64,000 nucleotides of DNA from Desulfobaculum sp044987625 (GCF_044987625.1 NZ_JBJDSB010000007.1:1-64000); one strand, 5' to 3'. Positions 16,998 through 26,931 are shown, numbered from the stretch's first letter. Notes: generated from the sequence alone by a model not told the origin. Translations and numbers: made by a program.

Positions 16998-19139
16998 ATG
17001 ATAGATTTCAAGAACGAATTGAATCCGGCCCAGCTTGAGGCCGTGGAGACGCTGACGGGGCCGGTGCTGGTCATCGCCGGCGCAGGCTCCGGCAAAACGC
17101 GCACCATCGTCTACCGCATGGCCAACATCGTGCAGAGCGGCTACGCGCCGGAAAGCATCCTTCTGCTCACCTTCACCCGCAAGGCCGCGCAGGAGATGCT
17201 CAACCGCGCGGGGACTCTGCTGGGTGAGCAGGGCCTTTGGGGCGTAACGGGCGGAACCTTCCACTCCTTTGCCTACGGCTGGCTACGCCGCTACGCCGAG
17301 GCGCTGGGCGCGGCCAACGGCCTGACGGTTATGGACCAGTCCGACGCCGAAGGCATTGTGCGCGACCTCAAGAACGACATGCGCCTTGGCAAGGGCGACC
17401 GCTCCTTCCCCAAGCGCAGCACGCTTCTTGGCCTTATCAGCAAAAGCCGCAATAAAGAGCAGCCCCTCTCGGACATTCTGCGTAATGAGGCCTTCCACCT
17501 CGCCAAGTACGAGGAGGAGTTTGACCGCCTTGCCAAGGGGTACTCCCTTTTTAAGCAAAAACACGGCCTGCTGGACTACGACGACCTGCTCTTCGGGCTG
17601 GAGCGCCTGCTGCGCGAGCACGAACCCGCGCGGGACATGCTCCGCTCCCGCTACAAGTTCATCATGGTGGACGAGTTTCAGGATACCAACCTCGTGCAGG
17701 CGCGCATTGTGAAGCTGCTTGCCGGGGAGGGCGGCAATGTCATGGCCGTTGGCGACGATGCGCAGTCCATCTATGCCTTCCGCGGCGCGAATGTGCGCAA
17801 TATTTTGGACTTTCCGAACCAGTTTCCGGGGACCAAGGTCGTCCGGCTGGAACAGAACTACCGCTCGGCCCAGCCGGTGCTGGACCTGACCAACGCCATC
17901 TTGGAGCAGGCGGAGGTGAAGTTCCGCAAGAATTTGTTCTCGGATATTCCTGATGGCCCGAAGCCCCAGATTATCCGTACGCTGTCGGATAAGTCGCAGG
18001 CCAACACCGTGCTCAACAAGGTGCTGGAACTCTCCAAAAAGTACCCCCTGCACGAAATTGCCGTGCTGTTCCGCGCGGGCTACCACTCCTATCCTGTGGA
18101 AGTGGCGCTGAACAAGGTGGGCGTGAAGTTCCAGAAGTTTGGCGGGCTGAAGTTCTCCGAAGCCGCGCACATCAAGGACGTTTTGGCCTATTTGCGCCTT
18201 GCCCAGAACGCTACGGACATCCCCTCGTGGCAGCGCGTGCTGTCGCATATCAAGGGCGTGGGGCCAAAGACCGTCACCAAGATTTATACCGCCGTCATGA
18301 CCGGAAATGACGGCTACCTTGCCACGGTCCGCAAGCGGTGGACCGAGGTCGGCGAAACGCTGGAATTCCTCGACACCCAGCGCGCCCTTGGCGGCACGCC
18401 GTCGGCCATGCTGGCCCGCGCGCTGGAGTTCTACGAGCCGATTCTGGAGCGCCGCTACCCGGACGACTACCCCCGCCGCAAGTCTGGCCTTGATGAGCTG
18501 GAGCGCATCGCCACCCAGTACAAGGACATGGAGGCCTTCCTTGGCGACATAAGCCTAGAAAATCCGCAGGATGACGACGAGCGCGGCAAGGAGGACACCC
18601 TTGTTCTGTCCACGGTGCATTCGGCCAAGGGGCTGGAGTGGTCGGCCGTGCTGGTTATCGACCTTGTGCAGGACCGGTTCCCGTCCCGCCATGCGCTCAA
18701 CAGCTCCGATGAGCTTGAAGAGGAGCGCCGCCTGATGTACGTGGCCTGCACCCGCGCCAAGAAGTACCTTGGCCTGTTTGTGCCTGCCACCATCTACAAC
18801 CAGTACAACCATACCAGCGAGCCTGCGCTGGAGAGCCCCTTCCTGACGGAGCTGCCCGAGCGAACCTTTGAGGCGTGGCGCGAGAACTTCTCCGGCAGCA
18901 TCAGCCAGATGAAGACGCCGCAGCCCGCCATGGCCGCCGCCCCCAGCGCCGGGGCAGAACCTGCCGCGGCGGATGCCGGTGGCGCGCGCCCGGTGTCGCC
19001 CAAGAAGCTGGGCTATTGCCGCCATAAGATCTTTGGCCGGGGCAAGATTGTGGCCGCCGTATCCGACGACAAATACCGGGTGAATTTCCCAGGCTTTGGT
19101 CTCAAGGTCATCATGGCGAACTTTTTGACCTTTGAATAA
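16998..19139 (+). CDS. UvrD/PcrA/Rep-type superfamily 1 DNA helicase
   Basis: A 713-residue helicase with the SF1A motifs in order: Q-motif region NELNPAQLEAVE, Walker A AGAGSGKT, TFTRKAAQEM, VDEFQDTN, GDDAQSIYAFRGA, LEQNYRS, TVHSAKGLEW and VACTRAKKYL. The C-terminal 60 residues include an Ala/Pro-rich linker and a small domain (FGRGKIVAAV...YRVNFPGFG), resembling the C-terminal Tudor-like domain of PcrA/UvrD. It would act in repair or replication restart. The start at 16998 begins the conserved Q-motif region; the upstream frame continues as unlikely Arg/Pro-rich sequence. Confidence 0.92.
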   Translation: MIDFKNELNPAQLEAVETLTGPVLVIAGAGSGKTRTIVYRMANIVQSGYAPESILLLTFTRKAAQEMLNRAGTLLGEQGLWGVTGGTFHSFAYGWLRRYAEALGAANGLTVMDQSDAEGIVRDLKNDMRLGKGDRSFPKRSTLLGLISKSRNKEQPLSDILRNEAFHLAKYEEEFDRLAKGYSLFKQKHGLLDYDDLLFGLERLLREHEPARDMLRSRYKFIMVDEFQDTNLVQARIVKLLAGEGGNVMAVGDDAQSIYAFRGANVRNILDFPNQFPGTKVVRLEQNYRSAQPVLDLTNAILEQAEVKFRKNLFSDIPDGPKPQIIRTLSDKSQANTVLNKVLELSKKYPLHEIAVLFRAGYHSYPVEVALNKVGVKFQKFGGLKFSEAAHIKDVLAYLRLAQNATDIPSWQRVLSHIKGVGPKTVTKIYTAVMTGNDGYLATVRKRWTEVGETLEFLDTQRALGGTPSAMLARALEFYEPILERRYPDDYPRRKSGLDELERIATQYKDMEAFLGDISLENPQDDDERGKEDTLVLSTVHSAKGLEWSAVLVIDLVQDRFPSRHALNSSDELEEERRLMYVACTRAKKYLGLFVPATIYNQYNHTSEPALESPFLTELPERTFEAWRENFSGSISQMKTPQPAMAAAPSAGAEPAAADAGGARPVSPKKLGYCRHKIFGRGKIVAAVSDDKYRVNFPGFGLKVIMANFLTFE

Positions 19140-19183
19140 GTGCTGCTGCCGCGTTGTCGGCAGGACCGTTTGAGATTGATTCA

Positions 19184-19216
19184 GCGCCCCGCGCCACCTG
19201 CGCGGGGCGCTTTTTT
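19184..19216 (+). terminator. Rho-independent terminator after the helicase gene
   Basis: GCGCCCCGCG and CGCGGGGCGC form a perfect 10-bp stem, loop CCACCTG, followed by six T. Confidence 0.9.
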
Positions 19217-19438
19217 GCGCCATAAATTCGGCAGGCTACGCCCATGGGCCGTGGGGGAGTGCCCGTGAAACGTCGCCTGTGCCCGCCTTTTGCCGCCGCG
19301 CGCACTCCCCCCGCGACGGGGATGATTTCTTGCGTTATAGGCGAAATTTGTTTCTATTGGAGAGTGGATGAACCTTTCCGTTGTGCGCGGGGTGCCCGGA
19401 CACCGCCGAATCTGTCGCGGCTGGTTAAGGAGAGCCTT

Positions 19439-21478
19439 ATGTCCTTTTGGAGTGGTCTTTCGCAGAGGATGCGGTCCATGACCGACCCGGGCGTATTGCT
19501 TGGGGAGGTGCTCACGCGCGAGGGCGTCATCACCGAGGCGCAGCTTGCCAAGGCCGTGGAGCGCCAGCAGGCCGCGCAGATGGCGGGCGCGGATGTGCCG
19601 AATCTGGCGCAGTTGGTGGTGGACCTCGGCTTTGAAAAGGAGCCACGCGTGCTGGAGGTCGTCAACGCGGCCTACGGCATTAAGGCCGAGTCGGTGCGCG
19701 ATGACATCGACGCCCTCATTGAAGAGCAGGTCCAGCAGACCTTCCTTGGCCGCCTGCGTATTCCCATCCGGTTCAAGCTCTCCGTCACTCTTGCCTTTTT
19801 CCTTCTCCTCTCCATGTTCGTCCTGAGCTACTTTCTGCTGCAGCGGCAGGAGAACAACCTCTATGAGGAAAGCATCAAGTCGGGGAAAATCAGCCTGACG
19901 TATTTTGTGGACGAGGCCAAAGTCCCCATCCTCAATGGCGATACACTGCGCCTGAACGCCTTGGTGCGGAAGGTGACGGAGGTGGAGGGCCTGCTCTACG
20001 CCGCCATTGTGGACCGCGAGAACGTGACCATGGCACATAACGACCTCTCCCGCGTGGGCAAGGCCTTGGCCCTGCCCGGCCGGGTGGGGCCGGAGACGAA
20101 GGAAGGCGATATTTCGTATTTCCGCCGCTCCACACTGGACGGGCGGCAGATTCTGAATCTGACCCGTGCGGTGACCTTCCAGGGCAAGGTGCTGGGCAAG
20201 GTGCATGTTGGCCTGTCCTTGGACTTCATCGAAGACCGCATAGAGCGCGAAAAGCTGTTCATCTACGTGGTGACGGTGGTGTTCTTTCTTGCTGGCATGG
20301 CCGTGGCCGGGCTGCTGGGGACCAACTTCTCCCGCCCCATTTCCCGCCTTGTGGTGGCAACGCGTGAGATTTCGAGCGGCAACTACCATCACAAGGTGGA
20401 CTTTAAGCGCAAGGACGAGTTTGGCGACCTGGCGCAGGCGTTTAATTTCATGAGCCACGAGCTGTGGCTCAAGTCCATCATGCGGGAGAGTTTTGGGCGC
20501 TATGTGTCCACCACCATCCGCGACCTGATCCTTGCGGACCCGGAAAGCATGTGGCTGAAGGGCGTACGTAACGATGCGACCATTATGTTTGCGGACGTGC
20601 GCGGCTTCACCAAGTATTCGGAATCCCACGACCCGGAAGTGGTGGTGGAACAGCTCAACGAGTTTTTTGACATAGCGGCGAAGAACATCAGCCAGCACAA
20701 CGGGTACATAGATAAATTCATCGGCGACGAGGTGCTGGCCGTGTTTGGCGGGTTGCCGGACTCCACAGGCAACCACGCGCAGGACGCCGTGCGCGCGGCG
20801 TGGGCTATGCAGCAGGAGCTGGCCAAGCGCGCGTCCGAGGCTAACCCCATCCTCAACCGCGTGGGCGCGTCCATTAATACGGGCACCGTGGTGTCGGGCA
20901 ATATCGGCTCCGAGGTGCGCATGGAGTACACCGTTATCGGCGACTCCGTGAATGTGGCCTCGCGGCTGAATTCCCTTGCGGGGCCGGGCAGCATTGTTGT
21001 CAGCGAAACCACTTTTGAGGCGGTGAAGGACTTTGTGGAAGTGACGCAACTGCAGCCGCAGATGGTGAAGGGCAAGGCCAAGCCCCTGCAGCCCTACGGT
21101 GTGGACCGTGTGCTGGGGCCAGATGATGGTCCTGCGCGGCCGCCCAAGATGTTTTCCGGCGATGGCGTGGCCGGACCGCCGCCCGAGAAGGCGCGGCCCG
21201 TGGCAATCTCTGGCGGGGCGGGGCAAAAGCCCGCGCCGAAGCCCGCCGCAAAGCCGGCGGGGAAGGGGGCGGCTCAACCCGCAGGAAAGCCTGCCGCCAA
21301 GCCCGCACCCAAACCCGGGGGGAAGCCGGGTGCGGCCCCTGCGCAAAAGCCTGCGGGCACGGCGCAACCCGCGCCCAAGAAGCCCGCGTCGCCGCAGCAG
21401 CCAAAGCCCGAAGCGGGTAAGGGGCAGGAACCAGCCAAACCGCGTCCGGTGGGCAAGCCCGGACCGACCAAGAAGTGA
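19439..21478 (+). CDS. Membrane class III adenylate cyclase with GspE-N-like domain and HAMP
   Basis: A 679-residue protein. Residues 15-90 resemble the N-terminal domain of GspE/PilB-type ATPases (LGEVLTREGVITEAQL). A transmembrane segment near 115, a periplasmic sensor region, a second one near 290 and a HAMP linker follow. The cyclase domain (about 375-560) has metal Asp in FADVRGFT and GDEVLAVFG, Lys before GDE and Asp in VIGDSVNVASRLN, which favour ATP as substrate. The last 120 residues are a low-complexity Ala/Pro/Lys tail. AAGGAGAG precedes ATG 19439. The next gene starts 10 bases after the stop. Confidence 0.85.
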   Translation: MSFWSGLSQRMRSMTDPGVLLGEVLTREGVITEAQLAKAVERQQAAQMAGADVPNLAQLVVDLGFEKEPRVLEVVNAAYGIKAESVRDDIDALIEEQVQQTFLGRLRIPIRFKLSVTLAFFLLLSMFVLSYFLLQRQENNLYEESIKSGKISLTYFVDEAKVPILNGDTLRLNALVRKVTEVEGLLYAAIVDRENVTMAHNDLSRVGKALALPGRVGPETKEGDISYFRRSTLDGRQILNLTRAVTFQGKVLGKVHVGLSLDFIEDRIEREKLFIYVVTVVFFLAGMAVAGLLGTNFSRPISRLVVATREISSGNYHHKVDFKRKDEFGDLAQAFNFMSHELWLKSIMRESFGRYVSTTIRDLILADPESMWLKGVRNDATIMFADVRGFTKYSESHDPEVVVEQLNEFFDIAAKNISQHNGYIDKFIGDEVLAVFGGLPDSTGNHAQDAVRAAWAMQQELAKRASEANPILNRVGASINTGTVVSGNIGSEVRMEYTVIGDSVNVASRLNSLAGPGSIVVSETTFEAVKDFVEVTQLQPQMVKGKAKPLQPYGVDRVLGPDDGPARPPKMFSGDGVAGPPPEKARPVAISGGAGQKPAPKPAAKPAGKGAAQPAGKPAAKPAPKPGGKPGAAPAQKPAGTAQPAPKKPASPQQPKPEAGKGQEPAKPRPVGKPGPTKK

Positions 21479-21487
21479 GGGGGAGCC

Positions 21488-23599
21488 ATGAGTCGCAGGT
21501 GGGGTCTCGTATGGAGTCGGGTACTGGTGCTGTGTGTGCTTGCAGGGCTACTTGGAGCGTGCGCCGTGGGCGGGAGCCGAGTGGTCTCCACCACGCGGTC
21601 GTCGCGGTCCTACGCCGTGGTGACGCCGCGCGCGGGGGATACGCCGCAGGCGCTGGCCCTGCGGTATCTGGACGATGCGCGCAAGGGCTGGATCATTGAG
21701 GAATTCAACGGGGTGGAGACGTTGTCGCCGGACAGCTTTGTCACCATTCCGCTGATGCCGCTGTACCGTGGCGGCTTGGGCGAAGGCGGCGGATTCCAGA
21801 CGGTTCCGGTGCTGGTCTACAGCGCGTTTTCCGAGCAGACCAGCGATGTGTTCTCCATGAAGCGAGACCGCTTCCGCGCCCAGCTGCAATACCTCAAGGA
21901 CAACGGCATCACGCCTTTGACCCTTGAGGAGTTCGTTCGCTTTATCGAATTTGACGACCATATCCCCGAGCGGTCGGTGCTCATCACCATCGACGACGTG
22001 GGGCAAAATACTTTTGAAATTGCCTTTGATGAGCTGCAGCGCTTTGGCTTTCCGGCCACGGTTTTCGTGTGTACGGACCTTGTGGCCGACCGCGCCGGGG
22101 CGTTGTCGTGGGAGCGCATCCGCACCATGCGCGATGCGGGGATGGCGATTGAGCACCGTACCAAGACCCTGCGCAACCTTGCGCGGCGAATGGGCGGTGA
22201 AACCCTTGAGGACTACATCATCAACGTGGACCGCGAGCTGACCGTGGCGTCGCTGACCTTCCAGGCCGAACTGGGACAGCGGCCCTCGTGGTTGGCCTAT
22301 CCCTTCGGCACCATGAATGAGGCCGTGGTGGAACTGCTGCGCAAGAATGGCTTCCGCGGCGCGTTTACCATGGAGGAGCGGGTGTCGCCGTTCTTTGTGG
22401 ACAATTACGCCATCCCGCGCATCAGGATGCCGGGTGACATCTCCATGGACGCCTACGCCGAGGTGATGCGCTTTGGTGTGGACGCCGCGGAGCGCGGCAC
22501 CATGGTGGACGGCTTGCAGGCCGCCTTTGCCGCTGGCGATGATGATCCCTACGCCGCCGTGGTGACGGAAGTGATGGCCCGCGCGGACGCCGCGTCCGCG
22601 GAGGGGCAGTGGATACGCGCCTTGGAGCTGTATCGCATTGCCGGAACGCTGAATCGCCGCGCCCCCGGCGTGCGCCGCAAGGCGCAGGAGGCCAAAAAGA
22701 ACATGGACGCACGGGCGGCGGAATTGCTGGCGAAGGCGCGCAGCGCCCGTGACGGAGGCGACCGCGCCGCGGCCCGCGATGCGTACGTAGAGGCCCTGAG
22801 GTACGACCCGTCTCCCGAGGTGGCCGCGGAGCTGAAGGCGATGCTGTCGCCGCCGACGCACCGCGAACTGACCCTGACGCAGAGCGATACCCTGCGCCGC
22901 ATTGCGGAGCGTGAATACGGCAACCCCGGTGGAGAGATTCTGCTCGCCAAGGTGAACAACAAGTCCGTGGTGGACATTCTGGAACCCGGCGAGATGGTGA
23001 AGCTGCCCATTCTGTCCGAGGCCTTGGCCCAGCGCATTGAGATTTCCCTTGCGCCTGTGGCGCAGGCGGCGCCGGTTGCCCCGGCTGAGCCCGCGCAGGA
23101 GGAGATGATGACCGAACCGGAGGCGGAAGCGGTGGAGGTTGCCATTCAGGAAACCCCGGCGGACCGCATCACGCCGCTTCTGTCCATGGCGCGTTTGCAG
23201 TTCGGTAACGGGCTTTATGAGACCGTGGTCTCCATCACCAACGAAATTCTGCAATTGGACCCGGACAACGAACAGGCTCTGGAGATTCAGCGCGAGTCCT
23301 ACTACAGCTTGGCGGAAGGGTTCATCAGCGACGGCAGCAACGTGCGCGCCATGCACATGCTGCGCAACCTGCCGCGCGACTACCGCGCAACCAAGGAGCT
23401 GACCGGCAAGGTGCAGCAGGCCCTCGACAAGACCTCCGAGCCGCTCTATCTGCAGGGCGTCAACTACTACATCAACGAGGAGCTTGAGCGGGCTGTGGAC
23501 TCGTGGGAGCTGACCCTGCAGGCCAACCCGTGGCACAAGAAGGCCCGCAGTGACCTTGAAAAGGCGCGCAAGCTGCTGGAGGCTGTGCGCGGGCTGTAG
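21488..23599 (+). CDS. Polysaccharide-deacetylase-like lipoprotein with LysM and TPR-like regions
   Basis: A 703-residue lipoprotein: lipobox LLGAC near residue 25; a first LysM-like part (VVTPRAGDTPQALALRYLDD); a NodB-type domain (VLITIDDVGQNTFE, FPATVFVCTD, WLAYPFGTMNEAVVELL) at about 150-300; a repeat-rich region; a LysM-like domain (LTLTQSDTLRRIAEREYG); and C-terminal TPR-like helices. The metal-binding H-x3-H motif of active NodB enzymes appears incomplete (EHRTKTL, one His). So catalysis is uncertain and a peptidoglycan- or glycan-binding role is possible. Follows the cyclase gene by 10 bases; a ribosome site GAGGGGG is present. Confidence 0.78.
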   Translation: MSRRWGLVWSRVLVLCVLAGLLGACAVGGSRVVSTTRSSRSYAVVTPRAGDTPQALALRYLDDARKGWIIEEFNGVETLSPDSFVTIPLMPLYRGGLGEGGGFQTVPVLVYSAFSEQTSDVFSMKRDRFRAQLQYLKDNGITPLTLEEFVRFIEFDDHIPERSVLITIDDVGQNTFEIAFDELQRFGFPATVFVCTDLVADRAGALSWERIRTMRDAGMAIEHRTKTLRNLARRMGGETLEDYIINVDRELTVASLTFQAELGQRPSWLAYPFGTMNEAVVELLRKNGFRGAFTMEERVSPFFVDNYAIPRIRMPGDISMDAYAEVMRFGVDAAERGTMVDGLQAAFAAGDDDPYAAVVTEVMARADAASAEGQWIRALELYRIAGTLNRRAPGVRRKAQEAKKNMDARAAELLAKARSARDGGDRAAARDAYVEALRYDPSPEVAAELKAMLSPPTHRELTLTQSDTLRRIAEREYGNPGGEILLAKVNNKSVVDILEPGEMVKLPILSEALAQRIEISLAPVAQAAPVAPAEPAQEEMMTEPEAEAVEVAIQETPADRITPLLSMARLQFGNGLYETVVSITNEILQLDPDNEQALEIQRESYYSLAEGFISDGSNVRAMHMLRNLPRDYRATKELTGKVQQALDKTSEPLYLQGVNYYINEELERAVDSWELTLQANPWHKKARSDLEKARKLLEAVRGL

Positions 23600-23625
23600 C
23601 GTGCTGCACGTTTAAACACAAAAAG

Positions 23626-23658
23626 ACGGGGCCGCCATCTGTGTGATGGCGGCCCCGT
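23626..23658. terminator. Bidirectional terminator between convergent genes
   Basis: ACGGGGCCGCCATC and GATGGCGGCCCCGT form a perfect 14-bp stem with loop TGTGT. It separates the + gene ending at 23599 from the - gene ending at 23684. Confidence 0.85.
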
Positions 23659-23683
23659 TTGGCGTTGTGGTGTGGCGGCGGGC

Positions 23684-24475
23684 TTAGCGCACAAGGGTCA
23701 CGTCCAGAAAGTCCGGCGTGGCCGTGTGGATGCGGAATAGGTGCCCGGCGACCTCGGTCTGTGTGGTGCCAAGGGGCACAAAGATATGCTGGCGGCTGAC
23801 CACGCGGGGGCGGCTGCCGCCGCAGATTTCGCGCATTTGGAATTCCAGCTTCATGCCCTTTTTGCCCAGGTAGCGCAGGGCGTATTGCCGTTCGGACTTA
23901 GCAACAACCCGCGTGCGCTGGATGGGGTCAAAGTGCACGCCGGCAGGTTCCACCCGTCCGGTAACGGCGCGGTAGCGCCCATGGGAATCCAGCGGAATGT
24001 AAAAGGTGGAGCTCAGGCGGCCGTCTGTGGCGACCATACCCAGCACGCCGCCCAGCAGCATGGTGGTAAAGGTGTCGTCCACACGCAGGCACTCGTAGGT
24101 GACGTTGGAGTAGCCGTCAAAGGTGGTGCCGTTGCCGTCGTCCAGTACGATGTGAAAATCGCGCGAGGCACGGACCTTGGGCAGGGTCAGCACTTCCTCG
24201 TCGTAGCGCCCCACGCGCAGGAGGTCCTCGCCGTTTTGCACGGAGCGGCGTTCGCCCTTGTGCATGGTGGCAAAGCGGACCTTGCGCAGGGTGGTTTCGC
24301 TGTTCATGCCGATGATGTCCACGTCGAAGCGCACTTCGTTGTCGCGCGGGATGGGCGGCACGTCTATGGGCGGCGGCGCCGGCGCGGCCTCGGGCTGCGG
24401 CGACAGGCGCAGGCAGCCGCACAGCAGGCACAGGGCCAGCGCAAGGGTGAGTCTACACAAAGGTTTGCATGGCAT
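23684..24475 (-). CDS. Lipoprotein of unknown function linked to the RimK-like module
   Basis: A 263-residue lipoprotein with signal peptide and lipobox LLCGC, then a Pro-rich spacer and a mature beta-rich domain (NEVRFDVDIIGMNSETTLRKVRF, YSNVTYECLRVDD, GRYRAVTGRVEPAG). I do not recognise a family. Its start overlaps the end of the ligase-like gene by 23 bases, so it is translated as the last gene of that operon and may be its envelope partner. Confidence 0.75.
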   Translation of the reverse strand: MPCKPLCRLTLALALCLLCGCLRLSPQPEAAPAPPPIDVPPIPRDNEVRFDVDIIGMNSETTLRKVRFATMHKGERRSVQNGEDLLRVGRYDEEVLTLPKVRASRDFHIVLDDGNGTTFDGYSNVTYECLRVDDTFTTMLLGGVLGMVATDGRLSSTFYIPLDSHGRYRAVTGRVEPAGVHFDPIQRTRVVAKSERQYALRYLGKKGMKLEFQMREICGGSRPRVVSRQHIFVPLGTTQTEVAGHLFRIHTATPDFLDVTLVR

Positions 24476-25394
24476 AGTCCACTCGTTCCTCTTCGGTGGT
24501 CAGGCGGTCGGCGACGGCGTCCACCTTGTCCAGACGCGGTTGCAGCCCCGTCAGGTTGGCGATTTGGATGGCCAGACCGGGGCGGGCGTTGAGTTCCAGC
24601 ATCAGGGGGCCGCAGTCCCGGTCGAGCACAAAGTCCACGCCCAGATACCCAAGCCCCGTCACGGTGTACCCCAAAGCCGAATGAAGGAGAAGCTCCCGCC
24701 AGCCGGGGATAGTCACGCCCGAGATGGGGCGCAGGGTGTCCGGGTGGGTTTCCACGGTGGCGTTTTTCCACACGGCGGTGGTGGTCACGCCGGTGGCGAT
24801 GTCCACCCCGCACCCCATAGCGCCCTGATGCAGGTTGGCCTTGCCGTCGGATTCGCGGGTGGGCAGGCGCAGCATGGCAAGAACGGGCACGCCCTTGTAC
24901 ACGATGATGCGGATGTCCGGCACACCTTGGTAGGCGATTTCGTTAAACACGGGGTCGAAGCGGACGCAGTATTCAATGATGGCCTTGTCCGGCATGCCGC
25001 CAAGGCTGTGCATGCCCGAGAGGATGTTGGAGACGTGAAAGGACACATGGTCCAGCCCCACAAGGGAATCGTCCGGCTTTTGGAAGCGCTGGCCAACGCG
25101 TCCGGTGATGACAAGGATGCCGTTGCCGCCGGACCCGCGCGCGGGCTTGGCCACAAAGGCGTCGCGGCCCGCAAGCATGTCGCCCAGCTTGTGCACTTGG
25201 TGCGGGGCTTCAATGACGCCGTAGAGTTCGGGCACCTTGAGCCCCGCCTTTTGGGCAAGGTGCTTGGTGATGACCTTGTCGTCCACCAGCGGGTAGAGCT
25301 TGCGCGGGTTGTTGGGCAGCACGTAGTCCGCGTTGCGGCGGTTCATGCCCACCACGCCGGCACGCTTCAGGCGGCTGAAGGGATTGCAGAACAT
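24453..25394 (-). CDS. RimK-related ATP-grasp alpha-L-glutamate ligase-like protein
   Basis: A 313-residue ATP-grasp protein: DDKVITKHLAQKAGLKVPE at the N-terminus, the ATP-binding loop KPARGSGGNGILVI, a central IIVYKGVPVLAMLRLPT and the metal-binding end MLELNARPGLAIQIAN. It belongs to the RimK-related family that travels with a transglutaminase-like 7TM protein and a retropepsin-like protease, both adjacent here. It probably adds an amino acid to a peptide or protein target; the target is unknown. Confidence 0.85.
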   Translation of the reverse strand: MFCNPFSRLKRAGVVGMNRRNADYVLPNNPRKLYPLVDDKVITKHLAQKAGLKVPELYGVIEAPHQVHKLGDMLAGRDAFVAKPARGSGGNGILVITGRVGQRFQKPDDSLVGLDHVSFHVSNILSGMHSLGGMPDKAIIEYCVRFDPVFNEIAYQGVPDIRIIVYKGVPVLAMLRLPTRESDGKANLHQGAMGCGVDIATGVTTTAVWKNATVETHPDTLRPISGVTIPGWRELLLHSALGYTVTGLGYLGVDFVLDRDCGPLMLELNARPGLAIQIANLTGLQPRLDKVDAVADRLTTEEERVDYAMQTFV

Positions 25395-25398
25395 GCGC

Positions 25399-26919
25399 CT
25401 ACCTCGTCAAAAACGCCCGAAAGCGGACAAGGTCCATCAGGCGGTAGCCGGTGTAGCGTCCCAGCAGCAGCGTCAGCGCCAGCAGGACGAGGAACAGTTC
25501 CGGGAACACAAACACAAGGTGCCCCACAAGGTCGTTGACCATGACCAGATAGGCCAACACGGCCACGCCAAGGGACCCCAGCGCCTGCTTGATGGCGGCC
25601 AGCGCCCCAAGCTCGTCCCACATCACGGAGATGCGCTCAATGGTCATGCTGAGGATGACCATGGGGAACAGCGACACCGAAACGCCGCGCGGCATGCCCA
25701 GCTTGTAGGTGATGATGCTGATGCCCGCCATGAGCAGAACCACCACAATCAGCACGCTGGCAAGGCGCGGCACAAGCAGCAGTTTCAGGTGCTCCAGATA
25801 CAGCCGCACCGCCAGACCCAACACAATGACCAGCGAAAAGAGCGACAGCCCCCACACCAATTCCGTTTCGCGGAAGGAGAGGGCGATAAGCACCGGCATG
25901 AACGTGCCAAAGGTGCTGAAGCCGATGACATTGCGCAGGAACACCAGCAGCAGCGCGCCCACGGGGATGAGCAGCAGCATGTGGTACATGGCCTGCGCCT
26001 GCACGGGCAGGCCGAGCAGGGAGTATTCCAGCAGGGCGTTGCCCGTGGCGGACAGGCGGTTGCGGACGTCGCCAAGGCTGCTCATGCTGTCCTTGACCAC
26101 GGACAGGCGCACCGTGGCCTTGCGCGCGCCCATGGTGGACAACAGCGAGGCATCGCCGCGCCACCACGGCACAAAGTGCTTGGGGGTGGAGAAGCGGTCG
26201 TTGGCCACGTCGAACATGCGCCATGTACTGCCGTCGTGAATTTCCAGCCAGTGGCGGATGGATGCGCCGCTGATGGTTTCCAGATCAATGCCGTGCACCG
26301 CCTGCGCGGGAATGCCCGCAAGGTGCAAGACGCGCACGGCCATGTTTACGGCGTCGAGGCGGCTGTCCGTCTCGCGCAGGAGGTAGGCGGCGTTGGGGTC
26401 GCTGCCGGGGTGCAGCAGCGCCTTCATCAGCAGGGGGACAAAGGTTTCAAGGTCGGCGGACTGCATGCCCGCTTCACTGAGCAGGGTATCCGCGGCCTTG
26501 AGCTCGGATTCCGTAAAGCCGGGGTCCGTCAGGGTTGGGGACTCCGTGGAGGGCTGCCATGTCCAGTTGGGGTCCGGGCGCAGGGTGGCGTAGTAGAAGA
26601 TGTCCTGCTTGCCCGCGGCGCGGCGGCGGCTCCAAATGGCGGCGGCGTTGCCGTTTTCCTCGGTGGTGTGCAGGCCAAAGTTGCCGCCGATGTAGTGCTC
26701 GTCCGTGACGACAAAGCCGGGGACGCGGTCCAGCGTCTGCAGGCGGACCTTGACGGGTTGCCCCGTTCCCTCAAACGCCACATGAGCTTCCACCTTCCAC
26801 AGCGGGGAGGTCTCGTCCGGAGACAGGGGAAAGCCCAGCACGTGGACCTTGTAGGCAAAAACGGCGAGTCCGGTGCATGCCAGCAGCAGCACGAGGAACC
26901 TGTGCTGAAACGTATTCAC
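25399..26919 (-). CDS. Inactive-transglutaminase-like protein fused to seven transmembrane helices
   Basis: A 506-residue membrane protein. After a signal anchor (FLVLLLACTGLAVFAY) the periplasmic part (about 25-300) has a transglutaminase-like fold (AVRVLHLAGIPAQAVHGIDLE, HWLEIHDGSTWRMFDVAND) in which the usual Cys-His-Asp triad is not evident. Residues 310-500 hold about seven hydrophobic helices. Stop and start of the next gene are 4 bases apart. The family is known as the membrane partner of the RimK-like ligase and retropepsin-like protein. Confidence 0.85.
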   Translation of the reverse strand: MNTFQHRFLVLLLACTGLAVFAYKVHVLGFPLSPDETSPLWKVEAHVAFEGTGQPVKVRLQTLDRVPGFVVTDEHYIGGNFGLHTTEENGNAAAIWSRRRAAGKQDIFYYATLRPDPNWTWQPSTESPTLTDPGFTESELKAADTLLSEAGMQSADLETFVPLLMKALLHPGSDPNAAYLLRETDSRLDAVNMAVRVLHLAGIPAQAVHGIDLETISGASIRHWLEIHDGSTWRMFDVANDRFSTPKHFVPWWRGDASLLSTMGARKATVRLSVVKDSMSSLGDVRNRLSATGNALLEYSLLGLPVQAQAMYHMLLLIPVGALLLVFLRNVIGFSTFGTFMPVLIALSFRETELVWGLSLFSLVIVLGLAVRLYLEHLKLLLVPRLASVLIVVVLLMAGISIITYKLGMPRGVSVSLFPMVILSMTIERISVMWDELGALAAIKQALGSLGVAVLAYLVMVNDLVGHLVFVFPELFLVLLALTLLLGRYTGYRLMDLVRFRAFLTR

Positions 26920-26931
26920 GGTATGGTGTCC

